A model generated the notes under the pieces. The model saw only the letters and a list, made by a program, of their open reading frames with translations, made no database searches and was not told the DNA's origin. A stretch of DNA of 64,000 nucleotides from Kitasatospora phosalacinea (GTDB lineage: Bacteria; Actinomycetota; Actinomycetes; Streptomycetales; Streptomycetaceae). Location: the NCBI RefSeq assembly GCF_030268885.1, contig NZ_BSSA01000009.1, positions 1 to 64,000 on the forward strand, written 5' to 3'. This document shows positions 19,301-30,270 of this stretch, piece after piece. A program made the position numbers and the translations under genes. The stretch's first letter is position 1. Each line of letters begins with the position of its first letter.

Positions 19301-21315
19301 ACCAGCACCCCCGTCAGGTCGGTCACGGTGGCGTCCGGCCGCACGCCCCGGGGCACCCGGGCGGCGGGCGGCAGGGCCAGCACCGCGCGGGCGATGGCGT
19401 CCGAGTCGGCGAGGGTGACCGAGTCGACCCCGGGCCGGATGCCCGCGGCGGTCACCCAGTGCACCGCCTCGGTCGGGATGCCGTACGCGTAGCGGCGGGG
19501 GTGGGCCCGGCCGCGGGCGTCCAGCAGCCGGTAGGGCCGCTCGGTGACGGCCAGGCCGCCGGTCTGGTAGCCGCCGCAGGCGGCCGCGATCCGGTAGGGC
19601 GCGGCCTGTTCGGTGCTGAGCAGGTGCAGCAGCAGCGGGTCGGCGGTGCGGCGCAGGTCCGGTTCGGGCAGCCGGGCCTCGATCAGCACCGTCGAGCGCA
19701 CCGGCGGCCGCGGCACCGCGCGCGAGGTCAGCACGAAGGCGGGATCCGCGGTGTCGATCCGGATCTCGGTGCGCGGCCCGGTCAGCTCCACCACGTCGGC
19801 CTCCAGCAGGGCGATCAGCTCCTCGATCCGGGAGGCGGGCGGGCCGATCGACAGGAAGGCGTTCAGCGGGGTGTACCAGCCCTCCAGGTCGTCGCGGTAC
19901 GAGTTGCCCTCCAGGCCGCCGTGGTCCACCGCGAGGCGGACCTCGTTGCGCAGGTCGCGCAGCACGTCCAGGGCGGCCTTCAGCGGCCCGCTGACGTTGC
20001 CCTCGCGGGCCGCCGCGACGTCCCGGGCCAGGTGGTCGAGCAGCCAGGAGCGGAAGTCCTCGGGGCCGGTGAACTCCCGGTCGCCGTACGGCCGCGAGAG
20101 CCGCTCCCAGCTCCAGTGCCGCTCGGCCGGGACGCCGTACTCGGCCAGCAGCGCGGCGTCCTCGCCCTCCCCGCCGCTCTCCAGGTAGCGCCGCACGAAC
20201 GCCTCGCGCTCGGCGCCCCGGCCCGCGGCCTCCAGCAGCGCGCCGTAGTAGACGCTCTCCACCTCGCGGGAGATCAGCGGCCACAGGTCGGTGCGGAAGT
20301 TCACGTCGGACTCGCCGGCGACGATCCGGGCGCGCAGCCCCGCCACGTACTGCGGCGTCAGCAGCCGCGGCAGGTAGCGGCCGTAGGGGCCCTTCTCGTT
20401 CTCGCCCCGGGCGTGGTACGGCACGCCGCGGCGCGAACTCGCGTACAGCTTCGGCTCCAGCCCCGAGGGGCGGTACACCAGCCGCCCGTCGACCCGCTCG
20501 AACGCGCCGCCGCGGCCGACCGTGAACAGCGCCATGTGGTCGAAGAAGTTCAGGCCCAGGCCGCGCAGCAGCACCGGCTGCCCGGGGGCGACGAGCGCCA
20601 GGTCGCGGTCCAGGTCGAGGTCGGCCGGGTTCGCCGGGGTGACGTACGTCAGGTGGTGGATCCGGGCCAGGCTGGCGATGCGCTCCTCGTGCGGCGTCGG
20701 CCGAGCCGGGACGTGGCCCTGGGCCATCACGATCGCGTCCAGGCGGTCCAGCCGGGAGCCGTCCTCCAACCGGACGCCCTGCGGGCCGCCGGGCACGCCG
20801 TGGGTGTCGGCCATCGCGACCGCCCGCGACCGGTGCACGACCACCCGGACGTGTGCCGGGGCGCCGTCCACCACCCGCTGGAAGCACGCCGCCAGGTAGC
20901 GGCCGTAGAACGCCCGGGTCGGGTAGGTGTCCGGGCCCAGCCGCCGGGCCTCCGCGACGCACTCCTCGGCCTGCCCGGACGCCGCGCCCGCGGCCGCGAC
21001 CCGCACCGCCCACTCGTACAGGCTCGGCCCGGGCTCGATCGGGCCCTCGATCCGGGAGCTCTCGTCGGTGTGCACGGTGATCTGCGAGGCGACGGTGTTC
21101 ATCAGCAGGTGCCGCGACTGGTCCTGCCGCCACACCGCCCCGGCGCCCGGCGCGGCCGGGTCGACCACGTGCACGGTGACCGCCGACCGGGAGGGGCGGG
21201 CGCGCTCGTTGGCGCACAGCCGCTCCAGCACCGACAGGCCGCGCGGACCGGCCCCGATCACGCAGACCTCCAACGCGGGTCCGCTCGCGGCGAGTTGCTT
21301 CTCCGTCCCGCTCAC
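19297..21315 (-). CDS. FAD-dependent aspartate N-monooxygenase-like protein (CreE/FzmM type)
   Basis: 672 residues. An N-terminal dinucleotide fold VCVIGAGPRGLSVLERL (glycines at about 21, 23, 26) is of the FAD/NAD(P)-binding type found in CreE and FzmM, followed by SRHLLMNTVASQ and IVMAQGHVPARPTPHEER. The protein is much longer than lysine or ornithine N-hydroxylases, as expected for the aspartate-to-nitrosuccinate enzymes. It would oxidise the amino group of Asp in three steps with NADPH and O2. Four-base overlaps with the ligase gene upstream and the lyase gene downstream indicate co-translation. Assignment rests on motif, length and the neighbouring CreD/CreM-like genes. Confidence 0.78.
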   Translation of the reverse strand: MSGTEKQLAASGPALEVCVIGAGPRGLSVLERLCANERARPSRSAVTVHVVDPAAPGAGAVWRQDQSRHLLMNTVASQITVHTDESSRIEGPIEPGPSLYEWAVRVAAAGAASGQAEECVAEARRLGPDTYPTRAFYGRYLAACFQRVVDGAPAHVRVVVHRSRAVAMADTHGVPGGPQGVRLEDGSRLDRLDAIVMAQGHVPARPTPHEERIASLARIHHLTYVTPANPADLDLDRDLALVAPGQPVLLRGLGLNFFDHMALFTVGRGGAFERVDGRLVYRPSGLEPKLYASSRRGVPYHARGENEKGPYGRYLPRLLTPQYVAGLRARIVAGESDVNFRTDLWPLISREVESVYYGALLEAAGRGAEREAFVRRYLESGGEGEDAALLAEYGVPAERHWSWERLSRPYGDREFTGPEDFRSWLLDHLARDVAAAREGNVSGPLKAALDVLRDLRNEVRLAVDHGGLEGNSYRDDLEGWYTPLNAFLSIGPPASRIEELIALLEADVVELTGPRTEIRIDTADPAFVLTSRAVPRPPVRSTVLIEARLPEPDLRRTADPLLLHLLSTEQAAPYRIAAACGGYQTGGLAVTERPYRLLDARGRAHPRRYAYGIPTEAVHWVTAAGIRPGVDSVTLADSDAIARAVLALPPAARVPRGVRPDATVTDLTGVLV

Positions 21316-22901
21316 GGCTCCACCACCTCCGCCACCTCCGCACCGGCGGCCAGCCGGCGGGCCAGCTCCAGGCGCTTGATCTTGGTGGTCGCGGTGCGCG
21401 GCAGCTCCTCCAGCCGCCGGTGCACCGGGTCCGCCATCGGCGGCAGGCCGGAGGCCGCGCTGCGCCAGGCCGCCAGGTCCAGCGGGGCGTCGTCCTTGGT
21501 GCACACCACCGGCACCGCCCGGCCGTCCGGGCCCGGGATGATGATCACCTCGGCGAGGCCGGGCATCCGGCCGAACAGGGTGTCCTCGGCGGCCAGCGTG
21601 CTGCCGAAGCCCTCGATCAGGTCGACCTCGCGGTCCAGCAGGTGCACGCAGCCCCACCGGGTGCGGTAGCCCACGTCGCCCATCCGCCACCAGCCGTCCT
21701 TCGACACCTGCGCGTCGTAGCGCTCCTGCTCGCCCAGGTAGGTGACGATCCGCCCGTCGCTGCGCACCTCGATGTAGCCCGGGTTGTCCGCGGACGGCGG
21801 CAGGCCGTTGCGGCTGACCACCCGCACGTCCGTCATCCCCGGGAACGGCACGCCGACGCAGCGGCCGTCGTCGTCCAGGGTCCGGCGCCGGGTGAAGCCG
21901 CGGACGATCGCCGGGCCGACCTCGCTCTGCCCGTACAGCTGACCGAAGTACGGGGCGCGGCGCCGGGTCGCCCGCAGCAGGCGGTGCACGGTGCGCGGGT
22001 GGATCGCGTCGAAGGTGCTGCTGAACAGCTTCACGTTGCTCAGCGGGCCGCGCGGGTCGTCCGCCAGCTCCTCCCACTCCATGAAGGAGTTGGGGTGCGC
22101 CTCCAGGACGCCCGGCTTCAGCCGCGCGAACAGGTCGCCGACGTGCTTCGGGTCCGAGTCGCGCAGCACCACCAGCGGGAAGCCGCGCAGCAGCGAGATC
22201 GCCAGCGCGGTGAACAGCCGGGAGTGCACGAAGGAGACGTGGATCGCGACCGTCTCCCGGCCCGGGACGAGCGGGGCGAGCACCGAGGCCTGCGGGCGGT
22301 AGCGCGACTGCAGGCTGAACCCGGTGTGCACCGCCAGCTTCGGCGTCCCGGTGGTGCCCGAGGTGTGGGTGATCAGGGTCGGGCGGTCCGGCGCCAGGGT
22401 GACCGCGGGCACCCGCGGCGCCCCCGCCAGGGAGCGCAGCTCCAGCGCGTCCCGGTAGCTGCCGGAGGTCAGCAGCACCCGCTCGGCGAGCGCGAAGACC
22501 GATCCGGGCAGCGAGCGCTCCAGCTTCTCCTGGTCGGTCACCAGGAACGGGCGGTCGGTGCGGCGCACCAGCTCGGCGACGGTCGCGCCGTCCAGCGCCG
22601 GGGACAGCAGCACCGGCACGGCCCCGATCCGGGCCGCCGCGCACGCCAGCAGGGTGATGTCGAAGCCGTCGGCCTTGTGCACCACCACCCGCCGGTTCGG
22701 CCGCACCCCGGCCGCCCACAGCCGGGCGGCCAGCGCGTCCACCGCGTCGGCCACCTCCGCGACGGTCGAGCGCCGCTCCAGCTCCGGCAGCGCGTCCAGG
22801 TCGTGGTCGAGGACCAGGACGTTGGCACCGTGCCGCGCCGCGGCGCGTTCGAACAGCATTCCGAGCCGGATTCCCCGGTTTCCGATACGTTGAAGAAACA
22901 C
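21312..22901 (-). CDS. CreM-like AMP-forming ligase (paralog 2)
   Basis: 529 residues, paralogous to the ligase at 16266-17834. Motifs: THTSGTTGTPKLAVHTG, LYGQSEVGPAIVRGF, WWRMGDVGYRTRWG, TATTKIKRLEL. The active-site region differs from paralog 1 (SEVGPAI against SETGAIC; FMEWEELADD against LLAWEVLADH), so the two ligases probably act on different acceptors or carry out different steps, for example diazotisation and carboxylate activation. The GTG at 22901 starts the MFLQRIGNRG block. It heads the ligase-flavoprotein-lyase-ligase group, each overlapping or closely following the previous gene. Confidence 0.72.
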   Translation of the reverse strand: MFLQRIGNRGIRLGMLFERAAARHGANVLVLDHDLDALPELERRSTVAEVADAVDALAARLWAAGVRPNRRVVVHKADGFDITLLACAAARIGAVPVLLSPALDGATVAELVRRTDRPFLVTDQEKLERSLPGSVFALAERVLLTSGSYRDALELRSLAGAPRVPAVTLAPDRPTLITHTSGTTGTPKLAVHTGFSLQSRYRPQASVLAPLVPGRETVAIHVSFVHSRLFTALAISLLRGFPLVVLRDSDPKHVGDLFARLKPGVLEAHPNSFMEWEELADDPRGPLSNVKLFSSTFDAIHPRTVHRLLRATRRRAPYFGQLYGQSEVGPAIVRGFTRRRTLDDDGRCVGVPFPGMTDVRVVSRNGLPPSADNPGYIEVRSDGRIVTYLGEQERYDAQVSKDGWWRMGDVGYRTRWGCVHLLDREVDLIEGFGSTLAAEDTLFGRMPGLAEVIIIPGPDGRAVPVVCTKDDAPLDLAAWRSAASGLPPMADPVHRRLEELPRTATTKIKRLELARRLAAGAEVAEVVEP

Positions 22902-23027
22902 CTGTACGCCTTCCGAAAAGGGGCGGCAGAACGCCGTCGGAACATCGACGTGGAAGAGGAGTGTCGACCGGGCCGGTGAATTCCCCGAAAGAGAACCGGG
23001 AACCCGCCCGGCCCGGCCCGGAAATGC

Positions 23028-23573
23028 TCAGCCCTGCTCGACGACGGCCTTGATCCGGCGCAGGGTGACGGCCAGGTCGGCGGAGATCTTGTCGCCCCAC
23101 TCGGCGAAGAAGCGCTGCTTCGCGGCCTCGTCCATCTCGGCGGTGATGCCCCGGATGCCCTCGGTGGGCGCGTCCATCCGGAAGTGGTGGGTCAGCAGGC
23201 TTCCGCCGTCCCCGGCGGGCTCGACGTCGAAGCCCCAGACGCTCTCCTGCTTGCGGCCCTGCGAGTCGCACATCGCCCAGCGGAAGGTCCGGCCGGGCTC
23301 GGCGGCGACCACCTCGGCGTGCGTCTGCCACCGCCCGCGCACCACCGGGGCCCACGCCACGACGTCCTCGGCGCGGACGTTGTCACCGCGGAACACCGAC
23401 CCGACGGCCGACGGCTCGCCGGACACCCACTCGCCGCCCAGGCATTCCGGGCTCCATTCGAAACTCCGCGGCAGGTCACTGACCACCGCGTAGACCTCCG
23501 AAGGGGGAGCGGAAATGCGGATGTCGGCGTCGGTGGAGAATATCGGCCGCTTCTCGTTGATGATTTCACCCAT
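23028..23573 (-). CDS. SRPBCC (START/polyketide cyclase-like) family protein
   Basis: 181 residues with the helix-grip START fold pattern: DADIRISAPPSEVYAVVSDL, SFEWSPECLGGEWVSGEPS, RTFRWAMCDSQGRKQESVWG, then a C-terminal amphipathic helix (AEWGDKISADLAVTLRRIK). The fold binds hydrophobic ligands; members in clusters act as cyclases, aromatases or carriers, but no catalytic residue can be assigned. It lies between the antiporter and the diazotisation genes on the same strand. Its upstream gap (23574-23706) has no strong promoter, so it is probably part of the long minus-strand operon. Confidence 0.75.
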   Translation of the reverse strand: MGEIINEKRPIFSTDADIRISAPPSEVYAVVSDLPRSFEWSPECLGGEWVSGEPSAVGSVFRGDNVRAEDVVAWAPVVRGRWQTHAEVVAAEPGRTFRWAMCDSQGRKQESVWGFDVEPAGDGGSLLTHHFRMDAPTEGIRGITAEMDEAAKQRFFAEWGDKISADLAVTLRRIKAVVEQG

Positions 23574-23706
23574 GGCACGAATGCTCCCAGCCCGCCCCCG
23601 GCGGGGGTCAAGGCGGAAAACACGGGTCCGTCAACTCCGGGATTCCGTGTCAACTCCGTCCCGCGGCGCGGGGACGCCCCGCACCGCGGGACGCCCCCGC
23701 GGGCCG

Positions 23707-25206
23707 CTACCGGCGCCCGGCGGGCTCCTGCGCCGGGACGGCCGGCTCCTGGTCGGGCAGCCGCAGCGCCGGGCCGTCCAGCGGGCCGGAGCCCTGCAGC
23801 AGCCGCAGCAGCGGGGCCGTCATCACCGTGGTGCCGAGCGCCACCAGCGTCAGGATCGCCGTCATCCGGTCGTCCACGATCCCGCTGTCGTGACCGATCT
23901 GGATCACGATCAGCTCGGTCAGCCCGCGCGCGTTCAACAGCACCCCCAGCGCCAGCGCCGCCCGCGGGCGCAGCCCCAGCAGCCACCCGCACAGACCGGG
24001 CCCGGCCACCTTGCCGACCACCGCCAGCGCCAGCAGCACCAGGAACACCGGGACCGTCGAGCCGCCCCACTCCAGGGCGCCCAGGTCCACCGTCAGGCCG
24101 TACTCGAAGAAGAACAGCGGCAGCAGCACGCCGCGCGCCGTCCCCACCACCCGGTCCGCCGCCCGCGCCACCTCGCGCAGGCCCGCCGGTTCGGCCCCCG
24201 CCGAGGGTGCCGCCGCCGCGGGCCACACCAGGCCCACCAGCAGCGCCCCGATCAGCTGGTGCACGCCCAGCGCCGCCGTGGCCGCCGCCGTCACCGCCAC
24301 CGCCAGGGCGATCACGGTCACGTCGGCCGCCGCGGAGCGCCCCCGCGCGGCGCCGCGGGCCAGCAGCGCCCGCAGCGGGCCCAGGTAGAGGCCGACCAGG
24401 GCGAGCGCCGCCGCCCCGACCACCAGCAGCCCGGACGGGTCGCCGCCCGCGGCCACCGCCGTGATCGCCGCCAGCACCAGCCAGCCCGCGCCGTCGCCCA
24501 GCGCCGCCGCGAACAGGCTCAACTGCCCCACCCCGGTCCGGGTGATGCCCAGGTCGGAGAGTATCCGGGCGAGCACCGGGAACGCGGTGATGCTCAGCGC
24601 ACAGCCGAGGAACAGCGCGAACACCGGGCCGCTGCCGTGCGGCCCCGCGTAGTGCCGCACCAGCGGCACCGCCGCCACCGCACCCAGCGCGAACGGCACC
24701 AGCACCGAGGCCTTGCTGACCAGCAGCGCCCGGGCGGCCGCGCCGCGCAGCCGCATCCCGGCCAGCTCCCGGCCCACCCCGAACATGAACAGCACCAGCC
24801 CGAACTGGGCCAGCCCGTCCAGCGGGGCCAGCACCGAGCGCGGGAACAGCCAGTCCACCGCGCCGGGCGCCAGGCGGCCCAGCAGCGAGGGGCCGAGCGC
24901 GATGCCCGCGCAGATCTCGCCCACCACCCGGGGCTGGCCCAGCCGTTCGACCAGCGCCCCGGTCAGCCGGGCCGCGGCCAGCAGCACGCCGACGGCCAGC
25001 AGGACGTGGCCGGTGGCGCTCAGCGCGAACCAGCTCCGGCGGCCCGAACCGCCCCCCGCCCGCCCGCCCGCGGTGACGGCCACCACCAGCACCACCGCCA
25101 GCGGCAGCACCACGGTCAGCAGCACCGCCGCCACCCGCCGCGCCCCGGGCCGCGGCGCCCCGGAGCGCTCCGGCCCCCGGCCCCGTCGGAAAAGCGGTCC
25201 GGCCAT
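23707..25206 (-). CDS. Cation/proton antiporter (CPA2, KefB/NapA type)
   Basis: 499 residues, about 12-13 membrane segments starting near residue 25 after an Arg-rich N-terminus. Characteristic blocks are RLGQPRVVGEICAGIALGPS, LVLFMFGVGRELAG, LSITAFPVLARILSDLG and ALGDGAGWLVLAA, the last containing the ion-binding Asp of Na+/H+ exchangers. No C-terminal RCK domain is present. It starts one base after the stop codon of the acyl-CoA-dehydrogenase-like gene, so expression is tied to the cluster. It could adjust cytoplasmic pH or cation content during synthesis, or contribute to tolerance of the product (inference). Confidence 0.85.
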   Translation of the reverse strand: MAGPLFRRGRGPERSGAPRPGARRVAAVLLTVVLPLAVVLVVAVTAGGRAGGGSGRRSWFALSATGHVLLAVGVLLAAARLTGALVERLGQPRVVGEICAGIALGPSLLGRLAPGAVDWLFPRSVLAPLDGLAQFGLVLFMFGVGRELAGMRLRGAAARALLVSKASVLVPFALGAVAAVPLVRHYAGPHGSGPVFALFLGCALSITAFPVLARILSDLGITRTGVGQLSLFAAALGDGAGWLVLAAITAVAAGGDPSGLLVVGAAALALVGLYLGPLRALLARGAARGRSAAADVTVIALAVAVTAAATAALGVHQLIGALLVGLVWPAAAAPSAGAEPAGLREVARAADRVVGTARGVLLPLFFFEYGLTVDLGALEWGGSTVPVFLVLLALAVVGKVAGPGLCGWLLGLRPRAALALGVLLNARGLTELIVIQIGHDSGIVDDRMTAILTLVALGTTVMTAPLLRLLQGSGPLDGPALRLPDQEPAVPAQEPAGRR

Positions 25207-25207
25207 C

Positions 25208-26370
25208 TCAGCGCACCTCCGCGATCAGGTCCCGCAGCAGCTCGCTGGCCCCGGCCGCGACCGTGCCCGCCGCCGCGTCCCGGTACAGCCGTTCGGCCAC
25301 CGAGCCCTCCGACACGCCCTCCGCGCCGTGGAGTTGGGCGCACGCCCGGGCGGCCTCGGCAGCCAGTTCGGTGGCGCGCAGCTTCACCACCGAGGCGGTG
25401 CCGACGTCCAGGCGGCCCTGGCCGTGCAGCCAGGCGGCGTGGTGCGCGTAGCGGCGCACCAGGTCGAACTCCGCGTGCAGGTCGGCGAGCCGGTGCCGCA
25501 CCGCCTGCCGGGCGTCCAGCGGCGCGCCGCCCACCCGGCGGGCGCGCACCCGCGCGTCCAGCACCGCCAGGGTGTGCCGCACCCCGCCGACCGCGAGCAG
25601 CCCGGCGACCAGGCGCTCGAAGTCCAGCGCCCGCATCAGCTGGACCAGCGCCCGCCCCGGACGGCCCAGCAGGGCGTCCGCGGGCACCGGCACGTCCGCG
25701 AAGGACACCTCGGCGACGTCCGCCGAGCGCCAGGCGGCGGTCGGCTGCGGACGGCGGGTGATCCCGGGGCTCGCGGCGTCGACCAGCAGCAGCCCGGCCC
25801 CGGCCAGGCCGTGCGCGGCGGGGCCGGGCCCGGCCGGGGCGCCGTCGCCCAGCCGGGCCAGCACCACCAGCAGGCCGGCCGCGGTGCCGTTGGCGACGTA
25901 CGCCTTGCGGCCGGTCAGCCGGAAGCCGTCGCCGTCCGGGCGGGCGGTGGTGCGCAGGTCGGCCAGGTCGGAGCCGGCCTGCGGTTCGCTGATCGCCAGC
26001 GCGGCGATCCGCTCCCCGGCGTGCAGCGCGGGCAGCCAGGCGGCGCGCTGCTCGGCGGAGCCGAACTGCAGCAGGTAGGAGCGGGCCATGTAGGCGTGCA
26101 CCCCGACCGAGGCCCGGACGCCCGCGTAGCCGGTCGCGCCCAGCTCCTCCAGCAGCAGCGCGCTGCGCAGGAACTCCACGCCGCCGTGGTCGAGTTCGAG
26201 CAGCCCGGCGGCACCGAGCGCCTTCCAGCCCTCGGCGCCGATCCGCCGCCGCTGCTCCCAGCCGTCGGCGGCGGGCAGCACCTGTTCGGCGAGGACGGCC
26301 CGCACCTCGTCGCGGAACGCGTCGTGGGCGCGGTAGTAGAACGGGAACTCCCGGGACGGGGACAGTTCGT

Positions 26371-26374
<4 letters not shown>
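25208..26374 (-). CDS. Acyl-CoA dehydrogenase-like flavoprotein (KtzA-like context)
   Basis: 388 residues with the full acyl-CoA dehydrogenase fold: ALAISEPQAGSDLADLRTTA (FAD/substrate loop), FRLTGRKAYVANG, and AQLHGAEGVSEGSVAERLYRD at the C-terminus. The catalytic base is changed: the usual YEGTSEIQR, whose Glu removes the alpha-proton, reads VAAGASELLRD, with Ala for that Glu. Ordinary alpha,beta-dehydrogenation is therefore doubtful. In kutzneride biosynthesis a related flavoprotein (KtzA) closes a cyclopropane from a gamma-chlorinated carrier-bound amino acid; the local gene set (halogenase, carrier, adenylation enzyme) matches that pathway. The GTG at 26374 overlaps the adenylation gene stop. 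Confidence 0.8.
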
Positions 26375-28169
<1,795 letters not shown>

Positions 28170-28173
<4 letters not shown>

Positions 28174-28949
28174 GCGGTGCTCACCAGCCTCGCGTTGATG
28201 GTCGCCAGCAGGAGGTCGCGGTGGGTGTCCAGGAAGAAGTGGCCGCCCGGCAGCTCCAGCAGTTCGCTGGGCCGCAGGCTGTGCCGCCGCCACCCGGCGG
28301 TGGCGGCGCGCCCGTCCACCGGGTCGTCGCGGCCGTACATCGCGGTGATCGGCACGTCCAGGCGGGGCTGCCCGGGCGGGCGCGACCAGATCTCGGCGAG
28401 CCGCATCTCGGCCCGCATGGTGGGCAGGAACAGCCGCATCACCGCCGGGTCGTCGAGCACCTCGGCGGGGGTGCCGCCCATCGCCCGCACCGCGTCCAGG
28501 TACGCGTCGGGCGCCATCTCGTGCAGCAGCGGCCGGTGCTGCGGGTGCTCGGGGCTGCGGCTGCCCGAGACGAACAGCCGCCGGGTGGCGCCCGGGAACT
28601 CCCGGGCGGCCCGGTCGGCGAGCTCGTACGCCAGGCGGGCGCCGAAGCTGTGGCCGAAGAAGGCGTGCGGCTCGGCCGCCACCCCGGCCTCGACCAGGGC
28701 GGCGAAGACGTCCTCGACCAGCGGCTCCCAGCTGTCGTACAGCGGCTCGCGCAGCCGCACGCCGCGGCCGGGCAGCCGCAGGGCCAGCAGTTCCACCTCG
28801 TGGTCCAGCTGGTCCGCCCAGGGCCGGAACAGGTCCGGGCTGCCGCCCGCGTACGGCAGGCACACCAGCCGCAGCCGCCGGGCCCGCCGGGCCGGGCGCA
28901 GGACCGGCAGCCAGCGGTCGACGCCCGCCCGGGGGCCCGACCCGGTCAC
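28170..28949 (-). CDS. Type II thioesterase (alpha/beta hydrolase)
   Basis: 259 residues. Ser101 lies in FFGHSFGARLAYEL, the Asp is in MYGRDDPV (about 208) and His237 is in LPGGHFFL, a complete triad. RLVCLPYAGGSPDLFRPWAD at the N-terminus is typical of GrsT/RifR type II thioesterases. With a stand-alone adenylation enzyme and carrier, it would release the modified (chlorinated or cyclopropanated) amino acid or clear mischarged carrier. The GTG at 28949 overlaps the carrier gene stop, and its own stop overlaps the adenylation gene start, so carrier, thioesterase and adenylation proteins are co-translated. Confidence 0.9.
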
Positions 28950-29212
28950 GACCGGGTGTTGCGGTCGATCGCGGCGGCGATCTCCCGGACGGTGCTGTGC
29001 GCGAACAGGTCCTCCGGCGGGAGGGCGTCCTCGCCGAAGACCTCCTCGGCCCGGGAGATCAGCCGGATCGCGGTCAGCGAGGTGCCGCCCGACTCGAAGA
29101 AGTCGTTCTCCGGGTCCGGCAGGTCCAGGCCCAGGCCGCGGCAGGCGTCCGAGACCCACTCCTGGAGCGCCTGCGCGTCCGGTCGGTCGGTGCCGGTGGT
29201 GGGGTTCGACAC
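28946..29212 (-). CDS. Discrete peptidyl carrier protein
   Basis: 88 residues, one carrier domain. The phosphopantetheine attachment site is Ser45 in FFESGGTSLTAIRLI; the helix 3/4 region EVFGEDALPPEDLFAHSTVR is PCP-like. The GTG at 29212 has GAGGAGG eight bases upstream. It should carry the amino acid loaded by the adenylation protein and present it to the halogenase, as SyrB1, KtzC or CmaD do. It lies 44 bases downstream of the halogenase gene. Confidence 0.9.
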   Translation of the reverse strand: MSNPTTGTDRPDAQALQEWVSDACRGLGLDLPDPENDFFESGGTSLTAIRLISRAEEVFGEDALPPEDLFAHSTVREIAAAIDRNTRS

Positions 29213-29256
29213 GGTGGTGTCCTCCTCTTCTCGCGTGGGTGGGGTGCGACGCCGCG

Positions 29257-30210
29257 TCAGCGGGTGCGGAACGGGTGGCCGTTGACCGTGCGGTCGGTGA
29301 ACCGGTTGTGCCCGAAGACGTCCCGGCCGGAGGTCAGCACGTTGCCGAACTTCTCCAGGCTGGCCTCGCCGCCGAACTCCTCCAGCTCCGTCGAGTACGG
29401 GTAGACCCGCACCGAGGTCGGCAGGTAGCGGGCCGCGAAGCCGAGCCGCATCTGGTCGGTCAGGCCGCTGTGCGGGTGCGAGGCGTGCATCAGCGTCGAC
29501 CAGAACACGATGAACTGGCCCTGCCGCATCACCTGGGAGACCGCCTTGGACTCGTCCGGGCTCCAGTTCGGGTCCTTCTGCAGCTGGCGGTAGTCGTAGC
29601 CGAAGAAGCCGCGCCGGACGCCGTTCTTCTCGGTGCTGTTGATCGCCGACGCGTCGTACTCCATGGTCTTCGACTCGTCGTAGTTCATGGACTTGTGCGA
29701 GCCCGGGATGAACTGCAGGCAGCCGTTCTCCACGGTGGCCTCGGTGAACGCCGTCCAGACCGTGATGGTGCCGCCGAACTCGGCGTCCTCGGGCCAGACG
29801 ATCTGCGGGTGCTTCGAGCCGGCCACGTTGGAGAAGTTGTCCGCCTGGTGCCAGTCGGTGCCCTCGTCGCCCGGGTACTTCGGGAAGAACTCGGTGCGCC
29901 AGCACAGGGTGTCCGGGCCGAGCAGGCTGGAGACCCGGTCGACGATCTCCGGACGGGTGATGTGGTCGGCCAGGAAGTCGACGTCCAGGTGGCGGTCGTA
30001 GTTGGCCAGGTTGGTGGTGCCGGAGACGGTCCGGCCGCCGCCGTAGATCGCCTTCTTGGTGTTGAGCAGCTTGGGCCGCAGCTCCTTCAGGTGGCTGGCC
30101 ATCTCCTCCGGCTCGTACAGGTCGAACGGGCCGATGTAGCCGTCGCGCTGGAACTGCGCGACCTCCTCGGGGCTCAGCGAGAAGTCCTTGGCGGGGCTGG
30201 TCAGGTCCAT
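29257..30210 (-). CDS. Fe(II)/2-oxoglutarate-dependent halogenase (SyrB2/KtzD family)
   Basis: 317 residues, nearly the length of SyrB2 and recognisably the same protein: [18 protein letters not shown], then [56 protein letters not shown]. The metal site is His121 and His242 with Ala123 in place of the carboxylate ligand of hydroxylases (HQA instead of HXD/E). That gap is where chloride binds in SyrB2, so aliphatic chlorination (or bromination) rather than hydroxylation is predicted. Arg255/Arg261 are positioned for 2-oxoglutarate. The substrate is the aminoacyl thioester on the carrier protein encoded next, predicted Ile/Val. ATG start follows GAGAGACAGG. Confidence 0.93.
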   Translation of the reverse strand: MDLTSPAKDFSLSPEEVAQFQRDGYIGPFDLYEPEEMASHLKELRPKLLNTKKAIYGGGRTVSGTTNLANYDRHLDVDFLADHITRPEIVDRVSSLLGPDTLCWRTEFFPKYPGDEGTDWHQADNFSNVAGSKHPQIVWPEDAEFGGTITVWTAFTEATVENGCLQFIPGSHKSMNYDESKTMEYDASAINSTEKNGVRRGFFGYDYRQLQKDPNWSPDESKAVSQVMRQGQFIVFWSTLMHASHPHSGLTDQMRLGFAARYLPTSVRVYPYSTELEEFGGEASLEKFGNVLTSGRDVFGHNRFTDRTVNGHPFRTR

Positions 30211-30270
30211 GTCCTGTCTCTCTCTTCGGGATTACCGGTGACGGGTGGGTCGGAAGGTTCGTGGGGCCGG

